A stretch of DNA of 9,294 bases, from assembly GCA_021732965.1 (NCBI GenBank), contig JAKFVZ010000025.1:1-9294 (forward strand), read 5' to 3'. Origin of the DNA: Reyranella sp. (GTDB lineage Bacteria; Pseudomonadota; Alphaproteobacteria; Reyranellales; Reyranellaceae). The notes under the pieces were generated by a model. That model was not told the DNA's origin. It searched no databases and saw only the letters and a list, made by a program, of their open reading frames with translations. Made by a program: the position numbers and the translations under genes. Below, one piece after another: positions 1-6,630 of this stretch (positions within the stretch are counted from its first letter, which is position 1; each line of letters begins with the position of its first letter).

Positions 1-295
1 TGACGATCCTGCCCTGGACGGCGCAGAAATCGGCCCAGCCATAGTAGCCGCGTCCGATGCCGCTCTGGTTGGTGACGACGACCACGCGTATCCCCTGATC
101 GTTAGCAGCTAGGATCAGGGATGCGGCCGCCGGAATGATCCGGACGTCCTCGGGCTTTGCGAGATAGCCGACTTCCTCGACGATCACGCCATCGCGGTCG
201 CAGAACAGCGCGGGTCTCCCATCCGATACGCGCGAGGTGAGGGCCTCGCACCACAGGGCAACGCCGTCGATCAGGCGGCTGTCGGAGAAGGGCAT
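1..295 (-). CDS. HAD-family phosphatase of the GmhB/HisB-N type, 5' part only
   Basis: The first 98 residues of a protein that runs off the left edge. Seen: motif I FCDRDGV at residues 31-37, with Asp33 as the expected nucleophile and Asp35 as the general acid/base, and motif II VVVTNQSGIGRGYY at about 72-85 with Thr75. This pairing is typical of D-glycero-D-manno-heptose 1,7-bisphosphate 7-phosphatase (GmhB, ADP-heptose synthesis for LPS, cytoplasmic) and the related histidinol-phosphatase domain. The zinc-binding Cys/His loop and HAD motifs III and IV would lie beyond the edge, so substrate cannot be settled and no symbol is given. The ATG at 295 gives about 25 residues more before motif I than E. 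coli GmhB has; no better in-frame start is seen downstream. It begins 2 bp after the stop of the upstream gene with no clear Shine-Dalgarno sequence, so translational coupling is likely (inference). Confidence 0.85.
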   Translation of the reverse strand, partial: MPFSDSRLIDGVALWCEALTSRVSDGRPALFCDRDGVIVEEVGYLAKPEDVRIIPAAASLILAANDQGIRVVVVTNQSGIGRGYYGWADFCAVQGRIV

Positions 296-297
296 GG

Positions 298-1566
298 TCA
301 GCGGTTCACGCGCTGGACGACGCGGCCGGCCACCAGCTCCTGGGGCGTCGGCGTCCAGATCTCGTCGGGAGGTGTATCGGTCACGCGCTGGGCGAATTCC
401 GGCGTCACGCCGCTGGCGACGAGGAAGCGCCTCATGTCGCGGTTGCTCTCGTGCATGTCGTTCGATCCCATGCCGGGGAAGCTGCCCTGATGGAAGCCGA
501 GGCGACCCGACGGCGAGATCGAGCGGTCGGCGCCGCCCAGGAACGCGATCGTGCAGGCCGACGCGCAGCCGGTGTTGACGCGTGTCGCCAGGCGGCGGTT
601 GCGGATCATGCGGTTGATCTCGAAAGCGGTCCCGAGGCGGCCCCCCGGGCCCGCGAGCACGACGCGGCGCACCGACGGGTTCTTCTCGAGCGCCTGGCGC
701 ACGGCCTCCGCGCTGCGGGTGCCGTAGGCCCCGTCGATGTTGAGCGTGGTGCCGTCGGCGCTCACCGAAACCGTCAGCGTGTCGAGCGCCTCGTCACCGG
801 TGTGGATCGCCCATAACTCGCCGATCGCCGGCACTGCGCGTTCGACGAAGAGCCCGCCGATGCCCGCGATGGACAGGGCCGCTGCGGCGAAGGTGGCGAG
901 CGCGATCGGCACGCCGGCCCTGCGCCGCGCCGCCACGACGATCAGGATCACCTGGACGATGGCGAACAGGGAAGCCGCCGAGCAGAGCAGGGCAGGACCC
1001 AGCACGTGAAGCAGCGACACGTTGCCGGGGCCGAACACGGCCAGGCTGATGCTGCCGAAGCCGAGCAGCAGCGCCACCGCGCCCCAGACACCGCGGTAGT
1101 AGAGGGTGAGATCGAACGGCGCCGCACCGTCGCGCCAGAGCGGAACGCCAATCGCTTCGAGATGGTCGAGCATCCTGAAGAGCTTGCCGGTGCGGATGCG
1201 CTTCATGCCGTCGCGGTAGCCGAGCGAGGCGGCGAGATCGGGCGGAACGGTTGAGGCAACCAGCCGCACCTGCCGAAGGCCGATGGCGCGGGCGGTCAGT
1301 TCGGCAAAGCCGAGCAGGGCGCGGATCACGGGCTCGCGTTCACCATCGGACGCGGTTTCCAGCGGCCCGGCGGCGAGATGATCGGCGGCTTGTTCCAGCA
1401 GGAGCGCGCCGAGCGGCATGGTTTCGCCGTCGATCAGGAAGATCGCGCGCGTGTCGTTCATCGTGCCCAACGGCGGAAGGCTGGGGAAAAGTCTCGCGAT
1501 GCCCTCGGCATCGGCGGCGGTGGCACGTATCACAGCGCCAACGGAGACCCGATCCTGAGAAAACAC
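298..1566 (-). CDS. Membrane protein: GNAT-like N-terminus, three TM helices, ClpP/crotonase-like periplasmic domain
   Basis: 422 residues from a GTG start. Residues about 12-130 resemble a GNAT acetyltransferase fold (opening IRATAADAEGIARLF, later LAASLGYRDG), but the acetyl-CoA RxxGxG/A loop is not recognisable, so this half may be degenerate. Hydrophobic helices lie at about 157-179, 185-212 and 219-241; the RRR at 214-216 between helices 2 and 3 puts that loop in the cytoplasm, so the N-terminus should be cytoplasmic and the C-terminus periplasmic. Residues about 264-400 look like the ClpP/SppA/crotonase superfamily as in COG3904 predicted periplasmic proteins: GCASACTIAFLGG with likely nucleophile Ser336 and GFHQGSF with His359 as likely base. 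Function unknown; a membrane-bound serine peptidase or hydrolase is inferred. A GGAAAG lies about 8 nt before the GTG; a GTG at codon 12 would start exactly at the GNAT-like domain and is an alternative. It is followed 2 bp later by the HAD phosphatase. Confidence 0.85.
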   Translation of the reverse strand: MFSQDRVSVGAVIRATAADAEGIARLFPSLPPLGTMNDTRAIFLIDGETMPLGALLLEQAADHLAAGPLETASDGEREPVIRALLGFAELTARAIGLRQVRLVASTVPPDLAASLGYRDGMKRIRTGKLFRMLDHLEAIGVPLWRDGAAPFDLTLYYRGVWGAVALLLGFGSISLAVFGPGNVSLLHVLGPALLCSAASLFAIVQVILIVVAARRRAGVPIALATFAAAALSIAGIGGLFVERAVPAIGELWAIHTGDEALDTLTVSVSADGTTLNIDGAYGTRSAEAVRQALEKNPSVRRVVLAGPGGRLGTAFEINRMIRNRRLATRVNTGCASACTIAFLGGADRSISPSGRLGFHQGSFPGMGSNDMHESNRDMRRFLVASGVTPEFAQRVTDTPPDEIWTPTPQELVAGRVVQRVNR

Positions 1567-1635
1567 GCTGACTTTCCACTCCCTGAGGCCGCTTTCATGG
1601 CGGGTGACCGGACTGTATGCTGCGGCACTTCACGC

Positions 1636-1639
1636 GGAG
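1636..1639 (+). promoter_or_regulatory. Shine-Dalgarno sequence that decides the start of the molybdopterin oxidoreductase
   Basis: GGAG lies 7 nt before the ATG at 1647. The earlier in-frame ATG at 1617 has only a weak GGGTGA about 10 nt upstream and would add ten non-conserved residues. This favours 1647 as the start. Confidence 0.5.
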
Positions 1640-1646
1640 CGTCCAC

Positions 1647-3758
1647 ATGTCACCCGACGATCATGCCTACCCGCCGGTCGGCCGTGCCAAGCAGCACGAG
1701 TCCGGCACGACGACCGTTCCGTCGGTTTGTCCGCACGACTGCACCAGTACCTGCGCGCTCGATGTCGAAAGGCTGAGCAACACGAAGATTGGCCGCGTCC
1801 GCGGCTCGATGCGCAACGACTACACCGCGGGCGTGATCTGCGAGAAGGTCGCGCGCTACGCCGAGCGCATCCATCATCCCGACCGCCTGATGAAGCCGAT
1901 GCGCCGGGTCGGGCCCAAGGGCTCGAAGCAGTTCGCCGAAATTTCGTGGACCGATGCGCTCGACATCGTCGCGGAGCAGTTCATCGCCAAGGCGCGCCAG
2001 CATGGCAGCGAGACGATCTGGCCTTACTATTACGCCGGCACGATGGGCCTGGTGCAGCGCGACGGCATCAACCGACTGCGCCATGCGATGAAGTATTCGC
2101 GCTGGTTCTCGACCATCTGCGTCACGCTTTCCGACACGGGCTGGATCGCCGGTGTCGGCGCCAAACGCGGCGCGGACGTGCGGGAGATCGATGCCCATTC
2201 CGAACTGGTGGTGATCTGGGGCGGCAATCCCGTGAACACCCAGGTCAACGTCATGACCCACGCGATGAAGGCCAAGAAGCGCGGCGCCAAGCTCGTCGTG
2301 GTCGATCCCTATCGCACGGGCACCGCCGACCAGGCCGACATCCATCTCGCCGTGCGCCCCGGCACCGACGGCGCGCTGGCGGTGGGCGTGATGCACGTCC
2401 TCTTCAAGGAGGGCTATGCCGACTGGGACTATCTGCGGAAGTACACCGACGCGCCGGATGAGCTGGCCGCGCATGTCGCGAACCGCACGCCCGAATGGGC
2501 CTCGAAGATCACCGGGCTTTCGGTCGAGGAGATCGTGTCCTTCGCGCGTCTCTACGGGCAGAGCAAGGCGTCGTTCATCCGCTGCCATCACGGCTTCAGT
2601 CGCAGCCGCAACGGGGCGGCCAACATGCATGCCGTCACCTGCCTGCCGGCGGTGACAGGCGCGTGGCAGTACAAGGGCGGCGGCGCGCTCTACGGCCATA
2701 CCGGCATGTATCCGATCGACAAGACGCTGATCGACGGGCTCGACATGATCGATCCGTCGATCCGCGATCTCGACCAGTCGCGCCTCGGGCCGATCCTCAC
2801 CAACGATGCCGCGGCGCTGAAGAACGGACCGCCGGTCACCGGCATGCTGATCCAGAACACCAACCCGGCGATGGTCTGCCCGGAGCTGGAATTGGTGCAC
2901 AGGGGCTTCAAGCGCGACGACCTGTTCGTCTGCGTGCACGAGCAGTTCATGACCGAGACGGCGGCCTTCGCCGATATCGTGCTGCCGGCCACCATGTTCC
3001 TGGAGCACGACGATTTCTACACGGCGAGCGGCCACACCTTCTTCCAGGTGACCAAGGCGGTGATCGACGCGCCGGGCGAGTGCCGCGAGAACCACTATGT
3101 GATCTCCGAATTGGCCAAGCGGCTCGGTGCAAAGCATCGCGGCTTCGACATGACGCCGTGGGAGATCATGGACGAGACGCTCAAGGTCTCGAAGATGTGG
3201 GACGCCGAGACCAACTGGCAGAAGGGCGGACAGGACTTCCACCTGGGCTTCGAGACGTCGCACTTCCTCGACGGCTTCGCCTGGCCCGACAAGAAGTTCC
3301 GCTTCAAGCCCGACTGGGCGGCCTATGGCGGTCGCGGCAAGGAAATGCCAACGCTGCCCGACCATTTCGACGTCATCGACAATGCCACCGACGACAAGCC
3401 GTTCCGGCTGGTCGCGGCGCCGGCGCGCACCTTCCTCAACTCGACCTTCACCGAGACGCCGAGCTCGCAGAAGCGCGAGGTGCGGCCGACCGCACTGATG
3501 AATCCCGACGATTGCGCCGACATGGGAATCGTCGAGGGCGAGCGGCTGGAGATCGGCAACGAGCGCGGCAAGACGATCGTCAATGCCAAGCCCCGCGCCG
3601 GCCAGCAGAAGGGTGTCGTGGTGGTCGAGGGCATCTGGCCCAACCGCAACTTCGAGACCGGCATCGGCATCAATGCGCTGACCTCCGCCGATCCCGGCTG
3701 GCCCAACGGCGGCGCGGTGTTCCACGACACCGCCGTCTGGATCCGCAAGGCATCGTGA
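1647..3758 (+). CDS. Molybdopterin oxidoreductase (DMSO reductase superfamily) catalytic subunit, one [4Fe-4S] cluster
   Basis: 703 residues from the ATG at 1647. Domains in order: an Fe4S4 domain with Cys28, Cys32, Cys36 and Cys65 (CPHDCTSTC, then C about 28 residues on); the large molybdopterin domain, about residues 80-495, including VVIWGGNPVNTQ and VVVDPYRTGTADQADIHLAVRPGTDGAL, written here in two known cofactor-binding stretches; and a C-terminal molybdopterin-dinucleotide-binding domain, about 585-700 (MNPDDCADMGIVEGERLEI). Cys158 in STICVTLSDTG aligns by eye with the Cys/Sec metal ligand of formate dehydrogenases and may bind the metal; this is inferred. There is no Tat or Sec signal, so the enzyme should be cytoplasmic. 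Substrate is unknown. No electron-transfer subunit, chaperone or cofactor-synthesis gene is adjacent; the next gene is mipZ, overlapping by 4 bp. The family includes formate dehydrogenase, thiosulfate reductase and nitrate reductase types, and I cannot choose among them. Confidence 0.93.
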   Translation: MSPDDHAYPPVGRAKQHESGTTTVPSVCPHDCTSTCALDVERLSNTKIGRVRGSMRNDYTAGVICEKVARYAERIHHPDRLMKPMRRVGPKGSKQFAEISWTDALDIVAEQFIAKARQHGSETIWPYYYAGTMGLVQRDGINRLRHAMKYSRWFSTICVTLSDTGWIAGVGAKRGADVREIDAHSELVVIWGGNPVNTQVNVMTHAMKAKKRGAKLVVVDPYRTGTADQADIHLAVRPGTDGALAVGVMHVLFKEGYADWDYLRKYTDAPDELAAHVANRTPEWASKITGLSVEEIVSFARLYGQSKASFIRCHHGFSRSRNGAANMHAVTCLPAVTGAWQYKGGGALYGHTGMYPIDKTLIDGLDMIDPSIRDLDQSRLGPILTNDAAALKNGPPVTGMLIQNTNPAMVCPELELVHRGFKRDDLFVCVHEQFMTETAAFADIVLPATMFLEHDDFYTASGHTFFQVTKAVIDAPGECRENHYVISELAKRLGAKHRGFDMTPWEIMDETLKVSKMWDAETNWQKGGQDFHLGFETSHFLDGFAWPDKKFRFKPDWAAYGGRGKEMPTLPDHFDVIDNATDDKPFRLVAAPARTFLNSTFTETPSSQKREVRPTALMNPDDCADMGIVEGERLEIGNERGKTIVNAKPRAGQQKGVVVVEGIWPNRNFETGIGINALTSADPGWPNGGAVFHDTAVWIRKAS

Positions 3759-4687
3759 GCGAGGGATTCCAACCGGCGCCCAACCCGAGCATCGCCCAGA
3801 CGCAGGCGCCTCGGGTCGAGGGCCGCGGACACGTCCTCGTGATCGGCAACGAGAAGGGCGGCTCGGGGAAGTCGACGACGGCGCTGCACATCGCCGTGTC
3901 GCTGATGAACGACGGCGCGCGCGTGGCGACGCTCGATCTCGACGCGCGGCAGGGCACACTGAGCCGCTACGTCGAGAACCGCGCCGCCTATGCCGCAAAA
4001 AAGGGCATGGACCTGCCCATGCCGCTGCATACGCCGGTGCTGATCTCGACCCTGAACGACCGCCGCGAGGCCGAAGCCGACGAGCGTGCGCGGCTCGCGG
4101 CGGCGCTGGAGCCGGCGGTGGGCGCGGCCGACTTCGTGATCGTCGACACACCGGGCAGCGACACCCATCTCAGCCGGCTCGCCCATACATGGGCCGATAC
4201 GCTGTTGACGCCGCTGAACGACAGTTTCATCGACCTCGACCTGTTGGCGCGCGTCGATCCGGACACGCTGAAGATCGTGCGGCCCTCGATCTATGCCGAG
4301 GCGGTATGGAAGCAGCGCCAGATTCGCGCCGTCGAGGGCGGCCGGCCGGTCGACTGGATCGTGATGCGCAATCGCCTGTCGTCGCTTGCCGCGCGCAACA
4401 AGCGCGACATGGGCACGGTGATCGACGCACTGGCGAGGCGCATCGGCTTCCGCGTTGCCGCGGGCCTCAGCGAGCGCGTGATCTACAAGGAGCTTTTCCT
4501 GACCGGTCTCACGCTGCTCGACCTGAAGCGTGGCGGGAAGGGGCCGTCCCTGACATTGAGCCACGTCGCGGCGCGCCAGGAAGTGCGCGACCTCGTGGCG
4601 TCGCTCAACCTGCCGGGGGTCGCTCCTGCAGAAGCGGACGCGCCCGCGACAGAAGAAGCCACGCCAGACCCGCAACCTGCAGGATGA
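3755..4687 (+). CDS. mipZ: MipZ, ParA/MinD-type ATPase that positions the division site
   Basis: 310 residues from a GTG that overlaps the stop of the oxidoreductase gene by 4 bp. In Caulobacter, MipZ binds ParB near the origin, forms polar gradients by an ATP-dependent monomer-dimer cycle on DNA, and inhibits FtsZ so that the ring forms at midcell. Seen: a deviant Walker A GNEKGGSGKSTT at 31-42, DLDARQGTLSRYVENR at about 61-76, Walker B-like FVIVDTPGSD at 127-136, and the family stretches TPLNDSFIDLDLL at 152-164, RNRLSSLAARN at 205-215 and RVIYKELFLTGLTLLDL at 241-257. These match Caulobacter MipZ better than chromosomal ParA. The N-terminus is about 25 residues longer than in Caulobacter, and I see no better start. 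The last 27 codons encode an acidic, Ala/Pro-rich tail lying entirely opposite the 3' end of the MFS gene. AAGG lies 4 nt before the GTG, a short spacing, so coupling to the upstream gene is likely. Confidence 0.95.
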   Translation: MSEGFQPAPNPSIAQTQAPRVEGRGHVLVIGNEKGGSGKSTTALHIAVSLMNDGARVATLDLDARQGTLSRYVENRAAYAAKKGMDLPMPLHTPVLISTLNDRREAEADERARLAAALEPAVGAADFVIVDTPGSDTHLSRLAHTWADTLLTPLNDSFIDLDLLARVDPDTLKIVRPSIYAEAVWKQRQIRAVEGGRPVDWIVMRNRLSSLAARNKRDMGTVIDALARRIGFRVAAGLSERVIYKELFLTGLTLLDLKRGGKGPSLTLSHVAARQEVRDLVASLNLPGVAPAEADAPATEEATPDPQPAG

Positions 4688-5861
4688 ACAGCAGGCCGAA
4701 CGACCAGCTGTAGCCGTCGGGCGAGTAGCCGGTGGCGGTGCGCGGCCACAGGTCGACGACTTTGCCGATCGCCCACTGTCCGGCGAAGATCACCGTGAAG
4801 ACCACGAGGTTCGAGCTGGTGCTGACCCGGCCGGCATATTGCGGCGGGAACGAGCGGGCGAGCAGCGGCATGTACTGGATCGGATAGGCGCCGAGGAAGC
4901 CGAACAGCAGCCAGGCCGCGACCGGATGGAACGATGGCAGGAAGGCGATCCAGGCGCAGACCAGGGTGAACAGAACGCTGACGAGGTTGGCCGAGGCGAA
5001 GTCGCTGACGCCGATGCGGCGGAAGGCGCCGGCCAGCACGCCGCTCAGCGCGAAGCCCGCGGTCATCACGGCCGTCGTGTAGAGCTGGATGTCGGCGCGG
5101 GCCTCGTGACTGGCGATACCGCCGACATCGCGCAGCCAGGGCCCGATCCACAGCGTGATCGCGGCGATGAACGCCATCTGCTGGAAGGTGAGCAGCGGCT
5201 GGATGCGCCAGAAGAAGCCGTTGGTCAGCACGATGCCGGTGATGCGGAACTGGTCGCGCAAGGTGCCCTGCTGTGCGGGAGCGCCGCGTTCGGGCACGAC
5301 GGTGAACAGGATCGCCGAGACGACGAGGCAGAGGCCGGCCAGCCAGAAGAACAGTCCCTGCCAGCTGATGACCGAGAGAGACCATTGGATCGGCAGGGTC
5401 GCCGCCATCGAGCCCAGGCCGCCCGCCATCATGTGGAAGCCGGTGATCAGTCCCCAGCGTTCCGGCGGATACCAGAGCGTGATCGCCTTGATCGCGGCCA
5501 TCAGGCCGCCCGCGAATCCGAGGCCGATCAGCACGCGCGCCACGATCAGTTCGCCGAGCGAAAGGCTGAGGCCAAACAGCGCCGAGCCGATCGCGGCCAT
5601 CGCCAGCAGCACCGCCTGCACGCGGCGCGGCCCGTAGCGATCCAGCATGACTCCGAGGATCGGCTGGCAGCCGGCGAAGAACAGGAAGAAGGCCGAGGTA
5701 AGAAGGCCGAGGTCGCCCGCGGTGATGCCGACATCCCGTTCGAGATACGGGAAGATCACCGCGTTCACGCCGCGGAAGATGTAGGAGAGGAAGTAGGCGA
5801 GCGCGAATGGCAGGAAGACGCGCAGCAGCAGCGTGGCGAAGGAGGGGGCGTTTCCGGTCAT
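4605..5861 (-). CDS. Major facilitator superfamily transporter
   Basis: 418 residues with about twelve hydrophobic helices, the usual MFS size. Motif A is present after helix 2 as GVMLDRYGPRR (70-80), and RVLIGLGFAGG (109-119) fits the conserved helix-4 region. A charged cytoplasmic loop at about 190-206 separates the two six-helix halves. The last helix is at about 386-404, followed by a short tail. Substrate is not evident; the layout suits an anion or small organic solute carrier, but that is only a guess. The frame stays open upstream to 6050, but that extension is not membrane-like and lies opposite the divergent VWA gene, so the ATG at 5861 is chosen. No Shine-Dalgarno is visible before it. 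A good candidate promoter lies just upstream. Its 3' end overlaps the coding end of mipZ by 83 bp, tail to tail. Confidence 0.92.
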   Translation of the reverse strand: MTGNAPSFATLLLRVFLPFALAYFLSYIFRGVNAVIFPYLERDVGITAGDLGLLTSAFFLFFAGCQPILGVMLDRYGPRRVQAVLLAMAAIGSALFGLSLSLGELIVARVLIGLGFAGGLMAAIKAITLWYPPERWGLITGFHMMAGGLGSMAATLPIQWSLSVISWQGLFFWLAGLCLVVSAILFTVVPERGAPAQQGTLRDQFRITGIVLTNGFFWRIQPLLTFQQMAFIAAITLWIGPWLRDVGGIASHEARADIQLYTTAVMTAGFALSGVLAGAFRRIGVSDFASANLVSVLFTLVCAWIAFLPSFHPVAAWLLFGFLGAYPIQYMPLLARSFPPQYAGRVSTSSNLVVFTVIFAGQWAIGKVVDLWPRTATGYSPDGYSWSFGLLFILQVAGLAWLLLSRARPLLQERPPAG

Positions 5862-5870
5862 GCTTAAATG

Positions 5871-5899
5871 TTGGCGCGTAGGCGCGGCTGCACCATATT
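5871..5899 (+). promoter_or_regulatory. Candidate sigma70-type promoter for the VWA/acyl-CoA dehydrogenase/SGNH cluster
   Basis: Plus strand: -35 TTGGCG (5871-5876), a 17-nt spacer, and -10 CATATT (5894-5899), each matching 4 of 6 consensus positions. The expected transcript start is near 5906, about 20 nt before the GTG at 5926, with AGAGGG (5911-5916) as a possible Shine-Dalgarno 9 nt before it. Its -10 overlaps that of the opposing MFS promoter. Confidence 0.35.
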
Positions 5900-5920
5900 G
5901 AAGGCATCGCAGAGGGTCAA
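5892..5920 (-). promoter_or_regulatory. Candidate sigma70-type promoter for the MFS gene
   Basis: Read on the minus strand: -35 TTGACC (5915-5920), a 17-nt spacer, and -10 TATGGT (5892-5897). These match the consensus at 5/6 and 4/6 positions. The expected transcript start is near 5885, giving a leader of about 25 nt. Found by eye and not tested. Confidence 0.45.
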
Positions 5921-5925
5921 AGGAC

Positions 5926-6630
5926 GTGGCCGACAAACCCAGTGTTCCGTCTACCGCAGGTGCGAAAGAAGTCGATGCCTTCGTGCGCGAGGTCGGCAAC
6001 TTGCCGGCCAATCGCACGCCGGGCGGACGCGGCCGGCTGCTGTTCGCCATGGACGCGACGGCGAGCCGCGAACCGACATGGGACCATGCCTGCGCAATTC
6101 AAGGCGAGATGTTCGTCGCCGCCGATGCGCTGGGCGGCCTCGACGTGCGGCTCGCTTTCTATCGCGGCTTCGAGGAGTTCAAGGTGAGCAAGTGGACGTC
6201 GGACGGCCGCGAGCTGGCGCGCCTGATGGGTGGGGTGCGCTGCGCCGCCGGCCGTACGCAGATCGCGCGGCTGCTGCGCTATGCCGGAGACCAGCGCCGC
6301 GAGAGCCGGCTCGACGCCGTGGTCTTCGTGGGCGATTGCTGTGAGGAGGATGTGGACGCGGTCGGCCACGAGGCGGGCCAGCTCGGCTTGCTCGGCCTGC
6401 CCGTGTTCATATTCCAGGAAGGTGACGATCGCACGGCCTCGCGCCTGTTCCCGCAGATCGCCAAGTTGACGCGCGGCGCCTATTGCAGGTTCGACCGGTC
6501 GAGTCCGGATCAGCTCAAGCGCCTGCTGGGCGCCGTCGCCGCCTATGCCGCGGGCGGACGCTCGGCCTTGTTGAAGTACGGCAAGGACCAGGGCGGCGTG
6601 GCCGCGCTTCTCACCAACCAGATGAAATGA
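5926..6630 (+). CDS. VWA (von Willebrand factor A)-like domain protein
   Basis: 234 residues from a GTG; an in-frame TGA at 5899-5901 leaves no other upstream start. A VWA/Rossmann-like layout is visible: strand 1 ending in the metal-site motif LLFAMDATASR (Asp43, Thr45, Ser47, a DxTxS variant of DxSxS), Thr111 in GRTQIARLL as the second metal-site position, and VVFVGDCCEED with Asp137 as the third. Later come LGLPVFIFQEG (156-166) and a C-terminal helical segment with SPDQLKRLLGAVAAYAAGG. There is no signal peptide or membrane helix, so it is probably cytoplasmic. VWA domains usually bind a protein partner through a divalent metal; the partner here is unknown. The gene overlaps the acyl-CoA dehydrogenase by 4 bp (ATGA) and probably shares its transcript. 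Domain call by motifs only; exact family not recognised. Confidence 0.85.
   Translation: MADKPSVPSTAGAKEVDAFVREVGNLPANRTPGGRGRLLFAMDATASREPTWDHACAIQGEMFVAADALGGLDVRLAFYRGFEEFKVSKWTSDGRELARLMGGVRCAAGRTQIARLLRYAGDQRRESRLDAVVFVGDCCEEDVDAVGHEAGQLGLLGLPVFIFQEGDDRTASRLFPQIAKLTRGAYCRFDRSSPDQLKRLLGAVAAYAAGGRSALLKYGKDQGGVAALLTNQMK

Noticed and set aside
1593..1621. Possible promoter TTTCAT-17-TATGCT before the oxidoreductase
   Set aside because: The -35 is a poor match, so it is not annotated; if real, it would put the transcript start near 1628 and agree with the 1647 start.
1617..1646. Earlier ATG start for the molybdopterin oxidoreductase
   Set aside because: The GGAG at 1636-1639 is spaced well for the ATG at 1647, and the ten extra residues look non-conserved.
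2495..3754. Extension of the mipZ frame about 420 codons upstream
   Set aside because: It lies inside the oxidoreductase gene in another frame and encodes low-complexity Arg/Ala/Gly sequence; the MipZ core begins just after the GTG at 3755.
1650..4151. An 833-codon open frame on the minus strand opposite the oxidoreductase and part of mipZ
   Set aside because: It is Arg/His/Ala-rich with no domain signal and mirrors two well-supported genes. Long antisense frames of this kind arise from GC-rich third-position bias.
5862..6050. 63-residue N-terminal extension of the MFS protein
   Set aside because: It is not hydrophobic, overlaps the divergent VWA gene, and crosses the promoter-like spacer; the first helix follows the ATG at 5861 closely.
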